From: Nonomuraea solani
GTDB taxonomy: Bacteria > Actinomycetota > Actinomycetes > Streptosporangiales > Streptosporangiaceae
DNA length: 64,000 nt
NCBI RefSeq assembly: GCF_900108335.1
Contig: NZ_FNVT01000006.1
Coordinates: forward strand, 62,001 to 126,000
Direction of reading: 5' to 3'
Both the position numbers and the translations under genes were made by a program. How positions within the stretch are numbered: position 1 is the first letter of the stretch; each line of letters starts with the position of its first letter. Under the pieces are notes generated by a model, which was not told the origin of the DNA, made no database searches, and was given only the letters and a program-made list of their open reading frames with translations. This document shows positions 61,217-64,000 of this stretch, piece after piece.

Positions 61217-62645
61217 GACGCAGCAGCGCGCCGGTGTCGAGGTGCCGTTCGACCAGGTCGCCGAGCGCGTCGAGCCGCGCCTCCCGCAGCCTGGCGAAGT
61301 CCGTGTCAGGAGCGGGTACGAAGTCCCGCCCCGCCCGCCCGGCCACGTCCGCCAGGAAGGCCCGGCGGAAGCCGTCGTTCTCCAGCGCGCCGTGCCACGT
61401 CGTGCCCCACACGTCGCCGGCCCGGCACCCGTCGAGGAACGGCTCGCCGCCGTCCACCGTGGTCAGCCCGTGGTGGATCTCGTACGCGCGCACCGGTTGC
61501 CCGTAGGCCACGCCCTCGGGCCTGCCCAGCCGCTTCTCCGGGACGAACTCGACCCGCGCCGGCAGCATCCCCAGCCCCTCGACCAGCCCCGCCTTCGACT
61601 CGACCTCGTCCACGATCTCGCGCCCGAGCATCTGGAACCCGCCGCAGATGCCCAGGACAGGCCCTTTCCGCTCGCGGATCGCCGCCGCCAGGCCGCTCTC
61701 GCGTAGCCACGCCAGGTCGGTGACCGTGGCCCGGGATCCCGGCAGCACCACCAGGTCGGCGTCGTCCAGCTCGGCAGGGCCGGTCACGAAGCGCACCACG
61801 ACGCCCGGCTCGGCGGCGAGCGCGTCGAGGTCGGTGAAGTTCGAGATCCTCGGCAGCTTCGCGACCGCCACCCGCAGGGTCTGCCGGCCGTGCGGGGCGC
61901 CCATCACGACGCTCCGGTTGTCCAGGCCCAGCGAGTCCTCGACGTCCAGCCAGAGCCCGTCGAGCCAGGGCAGCACCCCGTAGACCGCCCGCCCGGTCAA
62001 CTGCCTGAGCTGGTCGAGCCCCGGTTCCAGCAGCTCGGGAGCACCGCGGAACTTGTTCACGACAAATCCGGAAATGTGGGATTGGTCGGCGGCGTCCAGC
62101 AGCCCCACCGTGCCGTAGAACGCGGCGAACACCCCGCCCCTGTCGATGTCGCCCACCACGATCACCGGCAGGTTCGCGGCCCTGGCCAGGCCCATGTTCG
62201 CGATGTCACCACGACGCAGGTTGATCTCGGCGGGGCTGCCCGCGCCCTCGCACACCACCACGTCGTACCGCTTCCTGAGCCGCTCGAACGCCTCCAGCGC
62301 CGTGGCGCGCAGGAGATCCTTCAGCGCGCCGTACTCCATGGCGTCCACGTCCGCGACCGGCCGGCCCATGAGGACGACCTGGCTGCGGCGGTCGCTGCCC
62401 GGCTTGAGCAGGATCGGGTTCATGTCGGCGACCGGTTCGAGGCCGGCCGCCTGGGCCTGCATGACCTGGGCGCGGCCGATCTCGGCGCCGTCGGCGGTGA
62501 CGTACGAGTTGAGCGACATGTTCTGGGCCTTGTACGGCGCCACCCGGACGCCCTGCCGGGCCAGCCACCGGCAGATCCCGGCGGTGACCACGCTCTTGCC
62601 CGCGTCGGACGTGGTGCCCGCGACGAGCAGTGCCCCCTTGACCAT
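61161..62645 (-). CDS. cobQ: cobyric acid synthase
   Basis: A 494-residue protein of normal CobQ/CbiP length from ATG 62645. The N-terminal P-loop-like domain has GTTSDAGKSVVTAGICRWLAR, PYKAQNMSLNSYVT and CEGAGSPAEINL. The C-terminal class I amidotransferase-like domain has the nucleophile Cys in LGICGGFQMLG and a His in TTWHGALEND. It amidates four side chains of adenosylcobyrinic diamide with glutamine and ATP. It is alone here, 33 kb from the other cobalamin genes. Confidence 0.96.
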   Translation of the reverse strand: MVKGALLVAGTTSDAGKSVVTAGICRWLARQGVRVAPYKAQNMSLNSYVTADGAEIGRAQVMQAQAAGLEPVADMNPILLKPGSDRRSQVVLMGRPVADVDAMEYGALKDLLRATALEAFERLRKRYDVVVCEGAGSPAEINLRRGDIANMGLARAANLPVIVVGDIDRGGVFAAFYGTVGLLDAADQSHISGFVVNKFRGAPELLEPGLDQLRQLTGRAVYGVLPWLDGLWLDVEDSLGLDNRSVVMGAPHGRQTLRVAVAKLPRISNFTDLDALAAEPGVVVRFVTGPAELDDADLVVLPGSRATVTDLAWLRESGLAAAIRERKGPVLGICGGFQMLGREIVDEVESKAGLVEGLGMLPARVEFVPEKRLGRPEGVAYGQPVRAYEIHHGLTTVDGGEPFLDGCRAGDVWGTTWHGALENDGFRRAFLADVAGRAGRDFVPAPDTDFARLREARLDALGDLVERHLDTGALLRLIEHGPPAVPSLPPGAGR

Positions 62646-62739
62646 GCGATCACCGTATCGGAGCCGATGAGACGAAATTTCGTGGCAATCTCCCATTTAC
62701 GAATGCTGTGACTTCTGTCACTCTGGCTAGAACAATGCC

Positions 62740-62756
62740 CTAGAACGCGATTCTAG
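62740..62756. promoter_or_regulatory. predicted TetR operator 6 (remote)
   Basis: CTAGAAC-GCG-ATTCTAG matches the consensus at 13 of 14 arm positions and ends 24 bases before the MFS start. A weaker overlapping copy, CTAGAAC-AAT-GCCCTAG, lies at 62727-62743. The match links this promoter to the regulon 53 kb to the left. Confidence 0.72.
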
Positions 62757-62780
62757 ATTCTCCCTACCGAAAGGGTGGGC

Positions 62781-64000
62781 ATGGTCGGGACGTTGGGTTC
62801 GCCGCGCACAGGCATCATCGACGCGCGGTCCCGCGCGCCATTCGGCTGGGCGCCGCTGGTCGTGCTCTTCATCGTCGGACTGGTCGATCGGATCGAGCAC
62901 AACCTCCTGTCCGGGGTGCTTCCGCTCATCCAGCAGGAATGGGGCTTCAACGACACCGCCGCCGGCTCCATCCCGACGGCCGCCGCCCTGGCCGCGGCCA
63001 TCGTGTCCCTGCCCGCCGGCTATCTGGCGGACCGGTTCAGCCGGACCCGCATCATCACGGTGGTCGTCTTCCTCTGGGCGCTGGCCACGCTGGGCTCCGG
63101 CCTGGCCACCGGTTTCGCCATCTTCTACGCGATGCGGGTGCTGCTGGCGGCGGCCGAGAACATCGACAACCCGGCCGCGGGCAGCCTGCTCGCCGACTAC
63201 TATCCGCCGGCCACCCGGGCGAAGGCGTACGGGCTCACGCGCGTCACCACGTACCTGGGCGGTATCGGCACCCTGCTCGGCGGGGTGCTGGCCGAGGCGT
63301 TCTCGTGGCGTACGGCGTTCCTCATCATGGTCGTCCCCGGCGTGCTCACGGCCGTGCTCGTCTGGTTCCTGCGCGAGCCGCGGCGCGGCGAGCTGGACCG
63401 GCTGGTGGCCGGCGGCGAGACACCTCCCGCCGCCGGGAAAGCCGAGGTCAAGCCGCCGTTCGGGAAGCAGTTCCGCCAGGTGATATCCGTCCCCACGCTG
63501 GTCTTCGTCTGCGTGGGGCTGTCCTTCCTCACCCTCGGCCTGGCCGGCGTGTTCTTCTGGCTGCCCACGCTCATGGTGCGCGAGTTCGCCGTCGGGGTGG
63601 GCGCGGCCAGCTCGCTGGCCGGCCTGATCACCATCGCCGGCACGCTGACCGGCACCCTGGTCGGCTCGTGGCTGGGCAGGAAGTGGCACGGCACCCGCAA
63701 GGGCGGCCGGCTGCTGGCGGGCGGCGGCGGCATCACCGCCGGCTCTCTGGTGCTGGCGGCCGCGCTCTCCATGGACTCGATCGCCGGGCTGACCGCGCTG
63801 GTCCTGGTCTCCTGCTCGCTGATGTCGATCGCGATCCCCAACATGACGGCCTGCCTGGCGGACGTGGTGCCGGCCGCCTCGCGCGGGCTCGGCTTCGCCG
63901 TCCTGCAACTGCTCATCACGGCGGGCGGCGCGTTCGGGCCGCTGGTCGTGGGCATCGCCTCGGATCAGCTCGGCTCCCTGCTGTCCGGCATGTACCTCCT
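62781..64000 (+). CDS. MFS transporter, Spinster-like (3' truncated by window end)
   Basis: At least 406 residues from ATG 62781; the frame is still open at base 64000. About eleven membrane helices are visible. The first reads VVLFIVGLVDRIEHNLLSGV, with the acidic DRxExN pattern of Spinster-type transporters, and the 2-3 loop is GYLADRFSRTRI. Family members move amphipathic lipids, organic acids or sugars; the substrate is unknown. The predicted operator 24 bases upstream suggests it imports or exports a substrate or product of the acyl-CoA pathway at 2.5-11 kb. Confidence 0.88.
   Translation, partial: MVGTLGSPRTGIIDARSRAPFGWAPLVVLFIVGLVDRIEHNLLSGVLPLIQQEWGFNDTAAGSIPTAAALAAAIVSLPAGYLADRFSRTRIITVVVFLWALATLGSGLATGFAIFYAMRVLLAAAENIDNPAAGSLLADYYPPATRAKAYGLTRVTTYLGGIGTLLGGVLAEAFSWRTAFLIMVVPGVLTAVLVWFLREPRRGELDRLVAGGETPPAAGKAEVKPPFGKQFRQVISVPTLVFVCVGLSFLTLGLAGVFFWLPTLMVREFAVGVGAASSLAGLITIAGTLTGTLVGSWLGRKWHGTRKGGRLLAGGGGITAGSLVLAAALSMDSIAGLTALVLVSCSLMSIAIPNMTACLADVVPAASRGLGFAVLQLLITAGGAFGPLVVGIASDQLGSLLSGMYL

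Overview
The window is high-GC actinobacterial DNA. It has strong G/C third-position bias, many GTG/TTG starts, ATGA-type overlaps, a deazaflavin (F420)-type oxidoreductase, an EttA factor, an eukaryotic-type Ser/Thr kinase and paired septation-style GTPases. Gene content and protein style fit Streptosporangiales (Nonomuraea-like), but I cannot fix the genus from sequence alone. No rRNA, tRNA, CRISPR array, transposase or integrase was recognised.

Layout. 1-2.5 kb: 3' part of a GH13 glucosidase gene and an MFS gene. 2.5-11.3 kb: an acyl-CoA/lipid catabolic island with a hotdog thioesterase, a two-gene (R)-hydroxyacyl-CoA dehydrogenase/hydratase module, a TetR repressor, an acyl-CoA dehydrogenase, a Cys-less thiolase-fold protein with its DUF35 partner, a VOC protein, an R2-like ligand-binding oxidase and an SCP2-type protein. 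Its promoters share a 17-bp palindrome, CTAGAATnnnATTCTAG, which also precedes an MFS transporter gene at the far right end (62.78 kb). 11.6-17.5 kb: ettA, a diguanylate cyclase gene flanked by non-coding 13-bp and 6-bp repeat arrays, and a divergent ssb. 17.7-27.8 kb: a seven-gene minus-strand run (cobL, cbiX-like, cobT, ureohydrolase, cysG/cobA, two dynamin-like GTPases). 27.9-33.9 kb: a double GNAT gene, DUF2795 plus baeRF-type genes, and lutABC with a divergent GntR regulator and two operators. 33.9-44.5 kb: sulfatase, LLM oxidoreductase, an FtsX-type ABC exporter with an orphan response regulator, a DUF4328 protein, and a DUF6504-dnaE2 pair behind a LexA-type box. 44.5-49.8 kb: a GntR-controlled ABC uptake operon ending in a HAD phosphatase. 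49.9-51.7 kb: an AAA ATPase/RloB (TOPRIM-like) pair whose second gene has a broken start. 51.8-53.4 kb: Ser/Thr kinase. 53.5-57.2 kb: a compact predicted streptogramin-resistance cassette (TetR, ABC-F, virginiamycin B lyase). 57.2-64 kb: quinone oxidoreductase, LysE exporter, patatin, acyltransferase, cobQ and a truncated MFS gene.

How the parts work together. The strongest regulatory signal is the 17-bp motif regulon centred on the TetR gene at 5 kb. It ties branched or cyclic acyl-CoA beta-oxidation, an orphan heterodinuclear oxidase and a remote transporter into one predicted circuit. The second notable unit is the streptogramin cassette, where ribosome protection and drug cleavage are encoded side by side under one divergent repressor. 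The ABC-F gene lacks a conventional start codon and carries a 39-bp tandem repeat in its interdomain linker. The two cobalamin loci (22-28 kb and cobQ at 61-62.6 kb) are separate.
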